A stretch of 15,256 bases of DNA from an uncultured Prosthecobacter sp. (lineage in GTDB: Bacteria; Verrucomicrobiota; Verrucomicrobiia; Verrucomicrobiales; Verrucomicrobiaceae): contig CANNUR010000048.1 of assembly GCA_947523045.1 (NCBI GenBank), positions 1 through 15,256 on the forward strand. The letters are read 5' to 3'. The notes under the pieces are model-generated. The model worked only from the letters and a program-made list of their open reading frames with translations. It was not told the DNA's origin and ran no database searches. The position numbers were made by a program, and so were the translations under genes. How positions within the stretch are numbered: the stretch's first letter is position 1; every line of letters starts with the position of its first letter. Of the stretch, positions 1-7,301 are shown piece by piece.

Positions 1-1961
1 CCGGCGTCAGGTTGCCGAGGTTGAAGTGGTCGCCGGCGGTGTCGCCGGGCAGATTGACCCCGAGAACCGTGCCAGTGAGGCTGCCTGCGGCCAGCGTCAG
101 TGGCGGCGTGTTGAACTCGCTCAGCGAGTTGTTGTTCTCCACCTCCACATAGGTCGGCGGCGGTGCCAGGGTCAGGCGCACCCGGTACTCTGCAGTGCCG
201 CCCCAATTTGAGGTGACCCGCAGATAATAGGAACCCGGCTGGGCCAGGGTCGTCGTCCACTGGGCATGCCCGCTCGAACCGGCGCTGAAGCCGCCGAGGT
301 GAGCTCCGGCACTGTTGTAGAGGTTGTAGCTGCGGCCGGAACTGCTGGAACCATCGGCCGTCTCCGTAGTGATCAACAGGCGGTCCAAGGCCCGTGCACT
401 GAAGGAAAACCAGTCCACATCCGAGTCCGTGGTCAGGTGGCCACGGAAGGCGCCATGGCGCAGATCGGCGATGGCACCATCATCGGCCAGGGGTTTGTCC
501 GCATTGCCAGTCCAGACCTGCAGCCGGTTCAAATTGTAGGAAGCGGCGACCAGGTCCGTGCATCCATCGCCATTGAGATCCGCCCAGGCGACGCCGCCGG
601 TGTCATCGGATTCATCGTAGCGCACCGGCGGTGAAAAGGCCATGCTGCCGTTGTCGCTGCGGTTGAAGCAAACCACCACGCCGTTGTATTTCGACACCAG
701 CAGGTCCGCCCGGCCATCGCCGTCGATGTCGGGTGTCTGCACGGCAGAGTACATGTAGTTGTTGCCGTCGACATCGACGGTGGTGAAGGGCTCGAAGCTG
801 CCGTCGCCCACCCCCTTGAGCAGACTGACGCGGTCGTGGTACTCCGTGCCGACCACCAGGTCGAGATGGCCGTCGCCATCGAAGTCGGCGACCCCGGCGG
901 CGGTCGGCTCGGTGTCATCGACCGGATAAAACACCGGCGCGGCAAAATTGCCGCCACCGGTGTTGAGGAAGATGCCCATGTCATCCAGCACCCAGTCGCC
1001 CGCGGCCAAATCGTCGAGGCCATCGCCATTGAAGTCGCCGGCGGTCAGCGCGTAGAACTGCACGGTCTGACCGTCGACGGTGATCTTGCTTTCGGTGAAG
1101 CTGCCGGCCCCATCGCCAAAGAGAAGGCTGAGACTGCGACCGCCGGTGCCGGTCAGATGGTTGACCACCGCCAGATCGGGGATGGCATCACCGTTGAAGT
1201 TGCCCTTCACCAGGTGCAGGGGGCCGTCGCCAACGGCGATGACGGCCCCGGCCACCAGCGTGCCATCGCCGGGATTGGTGTACACCCGCACCTGATCGCT
1301 GCCGCGGCAGGACACCACGACGTCGAGCCGGGCATCACCATCGGCATCGATCAACTCCACATCCCAGGGATTGATGCCGCAGGCATAGGTCACCGCGGCA
1401 CCGAAGGTACCATCGCCATTGCCCGGCAGCACCGCCAATTGGGCGGCGTTGTACAGGGCAACGATCGCCTCCTCATGGCCGTCGCCGTCCAGATCGAGCA
1501 ACTGCAGTCCCCACGGACCATTGCCGGTGGCGGCGGTGCCGGACGCGCTGAAGGAGCCGTCGTGGTCGCCCGATGGGGCGACACTGATCGGCGTGGCCTT
1601 GCCGAGGCTGTTGTTGTCGCGGCTTTCCAGCACGAAGCCCGGCACGGCGGCGACGTTGAACAGGCGGGTGTACACCGCAGCGAGCGGGTTGGCAAACTTG
1701 TCAGTTAACCCCGTGCCGGCGCGGAAGCGGTAGTTGCCCGGCTGCAGCGGACCGTCCGGCAGGTGGAACGAGGCCGTCAGGCCGGCGCTGTAGGCCTGCG
1801 GCACGAGGGAGTAAACCATGTCGTCGCCCGTGTCGAAAACCGCGTCCGGACCGGCGGAGCGCAGCTCGTAGTTGGCCGCCTGCACGACCGTGCTGGCGAG
1901 CATGTCCTCGCTGAAGCTCACCGTGAAATTCGGCGCCACATAGCTGACAGTGCTGGCCTCG
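1..1961 (-). repeat. Internal module copy B of the giant protein, truncated by the window edge
   Basis: This is the second copy of the Big_5/propeller/PPC module. Its seven loops are LDLDGDGHEE, IDADGDARLD, GNFNGDAIPD, GDFNGDGLDD, ADFDGDGHLD, PDIDGDGRAD and ADLNGDGCTD, in the same order and spacing as copy A. The last visible residues (around EVENNNSLSEF) begin another PPC-like domain, so further domains, and perhaps a third module, may follow outside the window. Confidence 0.8.
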
Positions 1962-4900
1962 GCCGGCAGCGACACCGCGGTGACGAATGGCGCTTCGGGG
2001 TCGGCCAGGGTGGCATCGACCAGGTATTCCGAGTGCAGCCCGCGCGTGCCGGCATCCGCGAGCACACGGAAGAAGTAGGCACTGGCGTTGCCGGCGGTGA
2101 TGTTATGGACGAGCTGCAGCTCCCCTTCCCCGCTGGCCGCCACCTGGGTGCCATCGGCCTTGAACAACTGCACCTGGGCGGTCAGCGGACTGCTCTGCGG
2201 CAGGCGCAGGTCGAGCGTGATGACCGTGCCTTCACCGAGGTTGCCCAGCGCCCAGAAATCGCCGCTGCCGTCACTGCCGTCGGCATAACCCGCCGCAGCG
2301 CCCGTCAACGTGCCGGTGCCGAGGGCAAACTCAATGCTGTCGGCCTGGCCGATGGTGTCATTGCCCTCGCTTTCAATCGTCACCGGCGGGTCAAAGGCGG
2401 AGACACGGAAGCGGTACTCGCCCGTGTAGACATAGTTGTGCGCCACGCGCAGGTAGTAGGTGCCGGGCACCAGCAAGTTCAATTGCCCGGTCTGACCCCG
2501 GCCGTTGTAATCGCCATTGAACCCGGTGATGTGCAAACCATCGGCATTGTACAGGTTGTAATTGATGCCTGAAGCGGCCGGATTGAGGGGGCTGTCACAG
2601 GCCAGCACGACGCGCTTCGGAGCGTCCAGCGAAAAGGCAAACCAGTCCTCGTCGCCATCGAGGATGCGCCCGCGGCCGTGGGCGTGACCGAGACGCGCCA
2701 GGCCGGGATCCGGGCTCAGGGCCAGCCTTGCATTGCCAAGCAGGGTGCGCAGTCGCGAACTGTTCCATTCGTTGACGACGATATCGGGGCGGCCATCGTC
2801 ATTGACATCCGCCAGGGCGGCCCCCAGCGCGTAGCCAATGTCGTAACGCAGCGGCGCCGTGAAGGCCGGCGCCGTCGTCAAACGCTGGTTGAACAGCACC
2901 ACAAGACCGTTGGTGCGCGGGATCACCAGATCCGCCCAGCCGTCGTCGTCGACATCCAGTGCCTCGGCGAAATACTGGCTGGCATTCGAACCAAGCGGCC
3001 AGGTGGCGAAGGCCTGGAAACTGCCGTCACCGTTGCCCTTGAGCACGGCCACCTGCGAACTGCTGGCCGCGGCCACCATCAGGTCGAGCTGACCGTCGTG
3101 ATCGAAGTCGGCCAGGCCGATGGACGTCGGATCCGTGCCGTCCATGGCAAAGCCGACCGGTGCATTGAAGCTGCCATCGCCATTGCCGGTGAACACCCGC
3201 ACCTGATCGGTGTCATAATCCCCCGCCACCAAATCCGTGTCGCCGTCGCCGTTGACGTCACCCGCCGCCAACCCGTACGGCCGGAAGACATTGCCTTCCA
3301 CCGTCACCTTGCTTTCCGTAAAACCGCCCATGCCGTCGGCCAGCAGGATGCTGAGGCTGCGGCCACCCGTGCCGGTGCCGTGATTGGCCACCGCCAGATC
3401 AAGGTGGCTGTCGCCATTGAAGTGGCCCTTGACCAGATGCACGGGACCGTCGCCGACAGCGACCGAACCCGCCGCCGCCAGCGTGCCATCGCCGACGTTG
3501 CGGTGCAGGCGGATTTGATCGCCGCCCGTGCAGCCAACCACCACGTCGAGCCGACCGTCGTTGTCGAAATCGATCAACTCAAGCCCCCAGGGGTTGGTGC
3601 CGGTCGCGTAATTCGTGCTGCTCGCGCTGAAGGACCCGTTGGCCAGGCCCGGGTACACGCGGATCTCATGCGGGTAATAGGCCGCGACGATGGCGTCGCG
3701 AATGCCGTCGCCGTCAAGGTCGAGCAGCTTGAGCCGGCGCGGGTTGCTGCCGATGGCGAGGTCGTGCGTGTAGGTGAAGGAGCGGTCGAACTCAGCCCCG
3801 GCCGGCGCACTCAGGGGCGTGGCGCTCAGGCGACTGTTGTTGGCGCGGTTTTCGATGACAAACGGCGCCTTGGCGCTGACGCTAAACTCGGTGTCGCTGA
3901 CCGCCGCCAGAGGGTTGCCGCCGCGATCCTGCACACCGGTGGTCAGGCGCAGGCGGTGCAGGCCCGGCTGCAGGGGCTCGTCGCCGACGGTGAAGTAGAC
4001 GCGGGTGGACTGACCGTCGTAGCTGGTGGCCAGCGTGTGCGTGCTGTCATCGGCCGTATCGAAGGTCGCATCCGCGCCGGCATGCCGAAGTTCGACATTG
4101 GCCGAATTTTGCAGGGTCGAGGCGAGCATGCGCTCGGAGAAATCGACGCGCAGGCCGGCGAAGACCGCGTTCAGCACGGGCGCCGGACCGGTGTAGGCCG
4201 ACAGGCTGTAACTGCCCGGGAAGCTGCTATAGTTTCCCGAGTTGACACCGTTTTGCGGCGTGCCCGTGTAGCTGTCTTGGCCGGGCAGGATTGTCGCCGT
4301 CACCAGGCCCGTCTCGCCATTGGCGAGCAGGCCGGCATGGCGGGCCGCGGCCGCCAGCGAGCTGTCATCGGTGTACACGCCGCTGCCCCAGACGGAGCCG
4401 CCGCCACCCGTCACCTGCACCGTAAAGCTGCTGCCGTTCTGACCGCGGTAGGCGGTCAGGTTCGTCGGCTGCACCAGCAGGTCGGGGATGCCTTCAAAAA
4501 CATGCCCGTATACCGGCAGCGGCCGTGCCGCGATCACCTGCGGCACGGCGGCGTCGGTGACGGCGATGGCGGCGACATACTGCGCCAGCAGTCCCTGGCG
4601 CGCGCTGCTGAAGCTGCCGACCCCGGCCGCGCCCTGCCATTCGGCCTCGCCTGCCACCGTGCCATCAAGCGCATTCGCCGTGGCGTCGCCAACAACACTG
4701 CCCGCGCCCTCGGCAAACGGATAGTAAGCGACCAGGCCCGCCTCGTTGCCGTTGAGCGTCTGCGCCATGCCGGCGGCGATTTCAGCGCCGCTGCGCGCGA
4801 CATTCCACACCCGCACCTCATCGATCAGGCCGCGGAAACGCCCCGCATAGCCGCTGCCGATCTGGGCGGACAGCGCACTCGCCACGGCCGGGAAGTAGCT

Positions 4901-6025
4901 GGCCGCCGCCTCGTTGACCAGTCGACCGTTAAAGTACCACGAGAGCCTGCGCGGCTCCGCGCCGAGTTGGCGCACCACGGCGATGTGCGACCACTGACCG
5001 GCCGGCAGGGCGCGGCCCGAGTGGAAGGTCTGGTAGGGATTGGTGTCGTTGCCCGCCGTGCCGTAAAAGTAATTGAGCGTGCCGTCCGTCTCGAGCGTCA
5101 TGGTGCCCTCGCCGCCGTAGGCCTTGTTCCACGGGTTGCGCCGCACGGCGAAGTCGTCGGGGCGAATCCACATCTCGATCGTCTGGTCGCCGGTCAGACG
5201 CAGGGCCTCCGGGTTGCCAAGGCTGATCTCATCATCACCGCCATCGAAGCGCAGGGCATGCCCGGACAGGGCCGGGTTGATGCGCACGCGCAGCAGGTAT
5301 TCCCCGTCTTCGGCGACCGTGGCGTTGAGCACGGCACCCGTCGTGGTCGCCAGCGGCGAGGCTTCGCTGCCCTTGCGGAACAGCACCATCTCGACGTCGC
5401 CCGCCTGCAGGCTCGACGTTGCCGGCAGCCCCAGGTTGATGTTCACCGCGTTGCCCGCGGACAGCGTGCCCAGGTCATGGTAATCCGCGCCGGTCATCAG
5501 GGCACCCGCCGCTTTGGCGGTGAAGCCGCCGCCGCTGGGCACCGGTGTCAGAACCGAGGGCGTGAACTCGGAGTCATTCGGCTCCGCTTCAAGCACAAAG
5601 CCGCGCCCCAGATCAACGCGCATGCGGAAGTCGCTCGCAAGGTGGTCGGTGTAAATCTGCAGCGAGTAGCTGCCGGGCGTGCTGACGGCGTAGTTCTGAA
5701 TCATCGCCTCGCCCTGCTGGGTACCGTCGTGCGAGGCCTGCAGCGTGCCGCCGGCATTGCGCAGCCGCAGCCGCGGGTAGGTGCCGGTCTTGTCGGTCGC
5801 CACCCACACCGTCAGACGGTCGCCGCCCTCCAGTTCAACCAGCCAAGTCTTGCCATTGCTGCTGCCGGTCGCCGACAGCGTGTCGCTGACGACATTGCTG
5901 TAAAAGCCGCTGCCGCCGGGGCTTTCCGCCAATCCCAACTGCGTCTGGGCCGGAGCCGTCCACGCCATCATCACCACGAGCCAGCCCACCAGCCAGCCAC
6001 CCAGATTCACATCCAAATGCTTCAT
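1..6025 (-). CDS. Giant secreted multidomain protein (LamG, LCCL, two FG-GAP beta-propellers), C-terminus outside the window
   Basis: The minus frame reads 2008 codons from the ATG at 6023-6025 to position 1 without a stop. A signal peptide is clear: MKHLD, a hydrophobic stretch, then a cleavage-like APAQ at about residues 24-27. Approximate domains follow. PPC-like beta-sandwiches lie at 35-250 and LamG at 254-470 (starting ALRFDGG; later WSHIAVV and DEVRVWN). LCCL is at 530-610 (GSVWGSGVYTDDSSLAAAARHAG). Big_5-type Ig is at 612-718. Seven DxDxDG-type FG-GAP loops lie at 767-1081, then PPC at 1110-1340. A second Big_5, seven-loop propeller and PPC run from 1350 to about 1960. It is probably an exported adhesin or polysaccharide-binding surface protein; no catalytic domain is visible. 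The upstream sequence has no Shine-Dalgarno site, only a T-rich tract. Sorting or anchoring signals would lie in the unseen C-terminus. The reading frame is certain; the cellular role is inferred. Confidence 0.93.
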   Translation of the reverse strand, partial: MKHLDVNLGGWLVGWLVVMMAWTAPAQTQLGLAESPGGSGFYSNVVSDTLSATGSSNGKTWLVELEGGDRLTVWVATDKTGTYPRLRLRNAGGTLQASHDGTQQGEAMIQNYAVSTPGSYSLQIYTDHLASDFRMRVDLGRGFVLEAEPNDSEFTPSVLTPVPSGGGFTAKAAGALMTGADYHDLGTLSAGNAVNINLGLPATSSLQAGDVEMVLFRKGSEASPLATTTGAVLNATVAEDGEYLLRVRINPALSGHALRFDGGDDEISLGNPEALRLTGDQTIEMWIRPDDFAVRRNPWNKAYGGEGTMTLETDGTLNYFYGTAGNDTNPYQTFHSGRALPAGQWSHIAVVRQLGAEPRRLSWYFNGRLVNEAAASYFPAVASALSAQIGSGYAGRFRGLIDEVRVWNVARSGAEIAAGMAQTLNGNEAGLVAYYPFAEGAGSVVGDATANALDGTVAGEAEWQGAAGVGSFSSARQGLLAQYVAAIAVTDAAVPQVIAARPLPVYGHVFEGIPDLLVQPTNLTAYRGQNGSSFTVQVTGGGGSVWGSGVYTDDSSLAAAARHAGLLANGETGLVTATILPGQDSYTGTPQNGVNSGNYSSFPGSYSLSAYTGPAPVLNAVFAGLRVDFSERMLASTLQNSANVELRHAGADATFDTADDSTHTLATSYDGQSTRVYFTVGDEPLQPGLHRLRLTTGVQDRGGNPLAAVSDTEFSVSAKAPFVIENRANNSRLSATPLSAPAGAEFDRSFTYTHDLAIGSNPRRLKLLDLDGDGIRDAIVAAYYPHEIRVYPGLANGSFSASSTNYATGTNPWGLELIDFDNDGRLDVVVGCTGGDQIRLHRNVGDGTLAAAGSVAVGDGPVHLVKGHFNGDSHLDLAVANHGTGTGGRSLSILLADGMGGFTESKVTVEGNVFRPYGLAAGDVNGDGDTDLVAGDYDTDQVRVFTGNGDGSFNAPVGFAMDGTDPTSIGLADFDHDGQLDLMVAAASSSQVAVLKGNGDGSFQAFATWPLGSNASQYFAEALDVDDDGWADLVIPRTNGLVVLFNQRLTTAPAFTAPLRYDIGYALGAALADVNDDGRPDIVVNEWNSSRLRTLLGNARLALSPDPGLARLGHAHGRGRILDGDEDWFAFSLDAPKRVVLACDSPLNPAASGINYNLYNADGLHITGFNGDYNGRGQTGQLNLLVPGTYYLRVAHNYVYTGEYRFRVSAFDPPVTIESEGNDTIGQADSIEFALGTGTLTGAAAGYADGSDGSGDFWALGNLGEGTVITLDLRLPQSSPLTAQVQLFKADGTQVAASGEGELQLVHNITAGNASAYFFRVLADAGTRGLHSEYLVDATLADPEAPFVTAVSLPAEASTVSYVAPNFTVSFSEDMLASTVVQAANYELRSAGPDAVFDTGDDMVYSLVPQAYSAGLTASFHLPDGPLQPGNYRFRAGTGLTDKFANPLAAVYTRLFNVAAVPGFVLESRDNNSLGKATPISVAPSGDHDGSFSASGTAATGNGPWGLQLLDLDGDGHEEAIVALYNAAQLAVLPGNGDGTFGAAVTYACGINPWDVELIDADGDARLDVVVSCRGSDQVRVYTNPGDGTLVAGAVIAVGDGPLHLVKGNFNGDAIPDLAVVNHLTGTGGRSLSLLFGDGAGSFTESKITVDGQTVQFYALTAGDFNGDGLDDLAAGDWVLDDMGIFLNTGGGNFAAPVFYPVDDTEPTAAGVADFDGDGHLDLVVGTEYHDRVSLLKGVGDGSFEPFTTVDVDGNNYMYSAVQTPDIDGDGRADLLVSKYNGVVVCFNRSDNGSMAFSPPVRYDESDDTGGVAWADLNGDGCTDLVAASYNLNRLQVWTGNADKPLADDGAIADLRHGAFRGHLTTDSDVDWFSFSARALDRLLITTETADGSSSSGRSYNLYNSAGAHLGGFSAGSSGHAQWTTTLAQPGSYYLRVTSNWGGTAEYRVRLTLAPPPTYVEVENNNSLSEFNTPPLTLAAGSLTGTVLGVNLPGDTAGDHFNLGNLTP
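1962..4190 (-). repeat. Internal module copy A of the giant protein (Big_5, seven-bladed FG-GAP propeller, PPC)
   Basis: This is the first copy of a ~743-residue module. Seven calcium-loop motifs can be read in order: LDLDGDGIRD, IDFDNDGRLD, GHFNGDSHLD, GDVNGDGDTD, ADFDHDGQLD, LDVDDDGWAD, ADVNDDGRPD. Equivalent motifs in copy B lie about 2.23 kb downstream in the gene. For example, FSERMLAST (around 4125-4150) matches FSEDMLAST (around 1890-1920), and GTGTGGRSLSILLADG matches LTGTGGRSLSLLFGDG. Boundaries are approximate. Confidence 0.85.
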
Positions 6026-6028
6026 ACC

Positions 6029-6037
6029 AAAAAAAAA
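6029..6037 (-). promoter_or_regulatory. Nine-base A/T homopolymer three bases upstream of the giant gene's start codon
   Basis: In the gene's orientation the leader reads a T-rich run, TTAA-type spacer, nine Ts, then GGT and the ATG at 6023-6025. No Shine-Dalgarno sequence is present. The tract stands out against the GC-rich surroundings. It may serve as an unstructured A/U-rich initiation region, and a run of nine identical bases is prone to slippage. A regulatory role is inference. Confidence 0.4.
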
Positions 6038-6086
6038 TTAAAAATTGCGAACCCAATGCCCGCCCACAGCCGCGTCTGACATCTTC

Positions 6087-6236
6087 TCAGCAACCTCGCT
6101 GTGGGTCAATTTCAAACTGGTCCTGATGCTGGGAAAAACCGCTAGCCCATGCGCCCTGAAAAGGCAGAGCCAGGAACATGAAAACCATGTTGCGCATGAA
6201 TGTCATAATTTCAACCGCTTTCCATAAGGTTTTCAT
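6087..6236 (-). CDS. Possible small secreted peptide (49 aa), doubtful
   Basis: This minus-strand frame lies in the spacer between the giant gene and the 292-aa gene. From the ATG at 6234-6236 it gives MKTLWKAVEIMTFMRNM, then a hydrophobic stretch ending FLALPFQGAWAS, which looks like a signal peptide with an AWA-S cleavage site. About 18 polar residues follow, ending QRGC. The frame is open upstream to 6314, and internal ATGs near 6206 and 6197 are alternative starts. No start has a convincing ribosome binding site. It could be a real short exported peptide, the remaining 5' end of a deleted secreted-protein gene, or chance. The rest of the 6026-6353 spacer shows no further gene and no clear terminator. 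Confidence 0.25.
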   Translation of the reverse strand: MKTLWKAVEIMTFMRNMVFMFLALPFQGAWASGFSQHQDQFEIDPQRGC

Positions 6237-6353
6237 CCAGGCATCTAGTACGGATTTGTCGCTCCAGGGCTCCGAGTTGTGGCGAGTCCTCCAGGAAGCT
6301 TCGCGCCGCCGCATGCATGCGCAGCTCCTGACGAATCCCCCATCCTGGCGCGC

Positions 6354-7232
6354 TCAGGGCTCGATCAAGTCTGCGTAGTCAGTGACATCGGCTGAAAACT
6401 TGCCGGCACTGTGGGTGACACCCCCTTCGACCAACCGGCGGCGGCGCGTTTCGTCGAGACCCTCGTCAAAGACCATGCGGCCGCTCAGACTGCTCAACTT
6501 GCCCGCCGACGGCATGAAGACCGGCCGCTTGTCGGGCCCAAGAAACTGCAGGCGCATGCCACCAGCGTAAATTCCCTGGGTGTCGAAGTAGTATTCATCG
6601 CCATCCGGCAGCAGATCGTCGAAGTCGATGATGAAGGTCATCTCCTGGCGCGTGCTCTCCTGGAGACTTCGCGTGCTGGTGGTCGGCTCACCCGCTTCAT
6701 CAAACCGCTGGCTGATGCGTTCATTCGCCTTGGATTGGGTGGTGTCCTTGTCGAAAAAGATGACCCGATGCAACGGGATCGGCGGATGGGTCTCACTGTC
6801 GCGATGTACCAGGAAGTACCAGCCGTCGCCGTCCGTGAGACCAGCCTGATCGTCGGGAGTCCCATAGGTCGGCTGCACGAACTTGAGCGACCAGCCCGCG
6901 ATCGCGTCCATGACTCCGAGGTCGACGAGATCCTGGAGGAACTCCTTGTTGCCATACTTCTCATTGCGAAGCCGGCTCGCCCATTCCAAGTTCTCCTCGA
7001 CCACTCGGTCTTCACCGTCGCGCACTTGCCAGAAGGCCTCAAAGGCGGGGATGGGCTTGTTGCGCCCGTCCTTGAGCACGACGCCGTTGATGTCCCGGCT
7101 GACCGTGGCGGGAGTCATGCCGGTGAGTTTCAATTGCAGGGCGACATCGGCGATGGCACCCGGTGTGGTCTGGGCCTGGGCGCGAGGCGCCATAGCGAGG
7201 AGCAGGAAACCGAAGCAGGCGAGGGTTTTCAT
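6354..7232 (-). CDS. Exported protein of unknown function (292 aa)
   Basis: I do not recognise the family. The N-terminus, MKTLACFGFLLLAMAPRAQA followed by QTTPGA, is a standard Sec signal peptide with an AQA cleavage site at about residue 20, so the mature protein of ~272 residues is probably periplasmic or secreted. The mature part has no membrane segment and no cysteine cluster. It is rich in acidic and aromatic residues, with runs such as DGDGWYFLVHRD and DFDDLLPDGDEYYFD. The N-terminal part (KLTGMTPATVSRDINGVVLKDG) resembles the beta-rich start of exported proteins of this kind. The leader is only about 15 nt from the predicted transcription start and has no strong Shine-Dalgarno site. 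The gene lies 69 bases after the adenine deaminase stop but has its own promoter at 7255-7283, so it is probably transcribed independently. Confidence 0.85.
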   Translation of the reverse strand: MKTLACFGFLLLAMAPRAQAQTTPGAIADVALQLKLTGMTPATVSRDINGVVLKDGRNKPIPAFEAFWQVRDGEDRVVEENLEWASRLRNEKYGNKEFLQDLVDLGVMDAIAGWSLKFVQPTYGTPDDQAGLTDGDGWYFLVHRDSETHPPIPLHRVIFFDKDTTQSKANERISQRFDEAGEPTTSTRSLQESTRQEMTFIIDFDDLLPDGDEYYFDTQGIYAGGMRLQFLGPDKRPVFMPSAGKLSSLSGRMVFDEGLDETRRRRLVEGGVTHSAGKFSADVTDYADLIEP

Positions 7233-7254
7233 GGTGCGAAAAAGATCCGCAGAG

Positions 7255-7283
7255 ATTATTCCAATAATTCTTTGAATTGTCGA
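7255..7283 (-). promoter_or_regulatory. Sigma70-type promoter of the 292-aa exported protein gene
   Basis: On the minus strand a -35-like TCGACA (7278-7283) is separated by exactly 17 bases from a -10-like AATAAT (7255-7260). The -10 ends 22 bases before the ATG at 7230-7232. The whole segment is strikingly AT-rich compared with its flanks, and an AATTC/GAATT inverted repeat sits in the spacer. Only the match to consensus supports this; there is no transcript evidence. Confidence 0.6.
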
Positions 7284-7301
7284 TAATTATATGACGCTTT
7301 C

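Noticed and set aside
836..2572. Plus-strand open frames of 290 and 269 codons (836-1708 and 1763-2572)
   Set aside because: They are the same antisense effect over module copy B and the PPC region. Their repetitive VAVxxEV-type translation mirrors the antisense of DxDGDG codons.
2678..6079. Plus-strand open frame of 1133 codons
   Set aside because: It is antisense to the giant exported protein. Its translation is Arg/Gln/His/Ala-rich with no recognisable domain, while the minus frame shows clear LamG, LCCL and FG-GAP motifs throughout.
6411..7286. Plus-strand open frame of 291 codons opposite the 292-aa exported protein
   Set aside because: The minus-strand gene has a signal peptide and a promoter; the plus-strand translation has neither and looks like a complement shadow.
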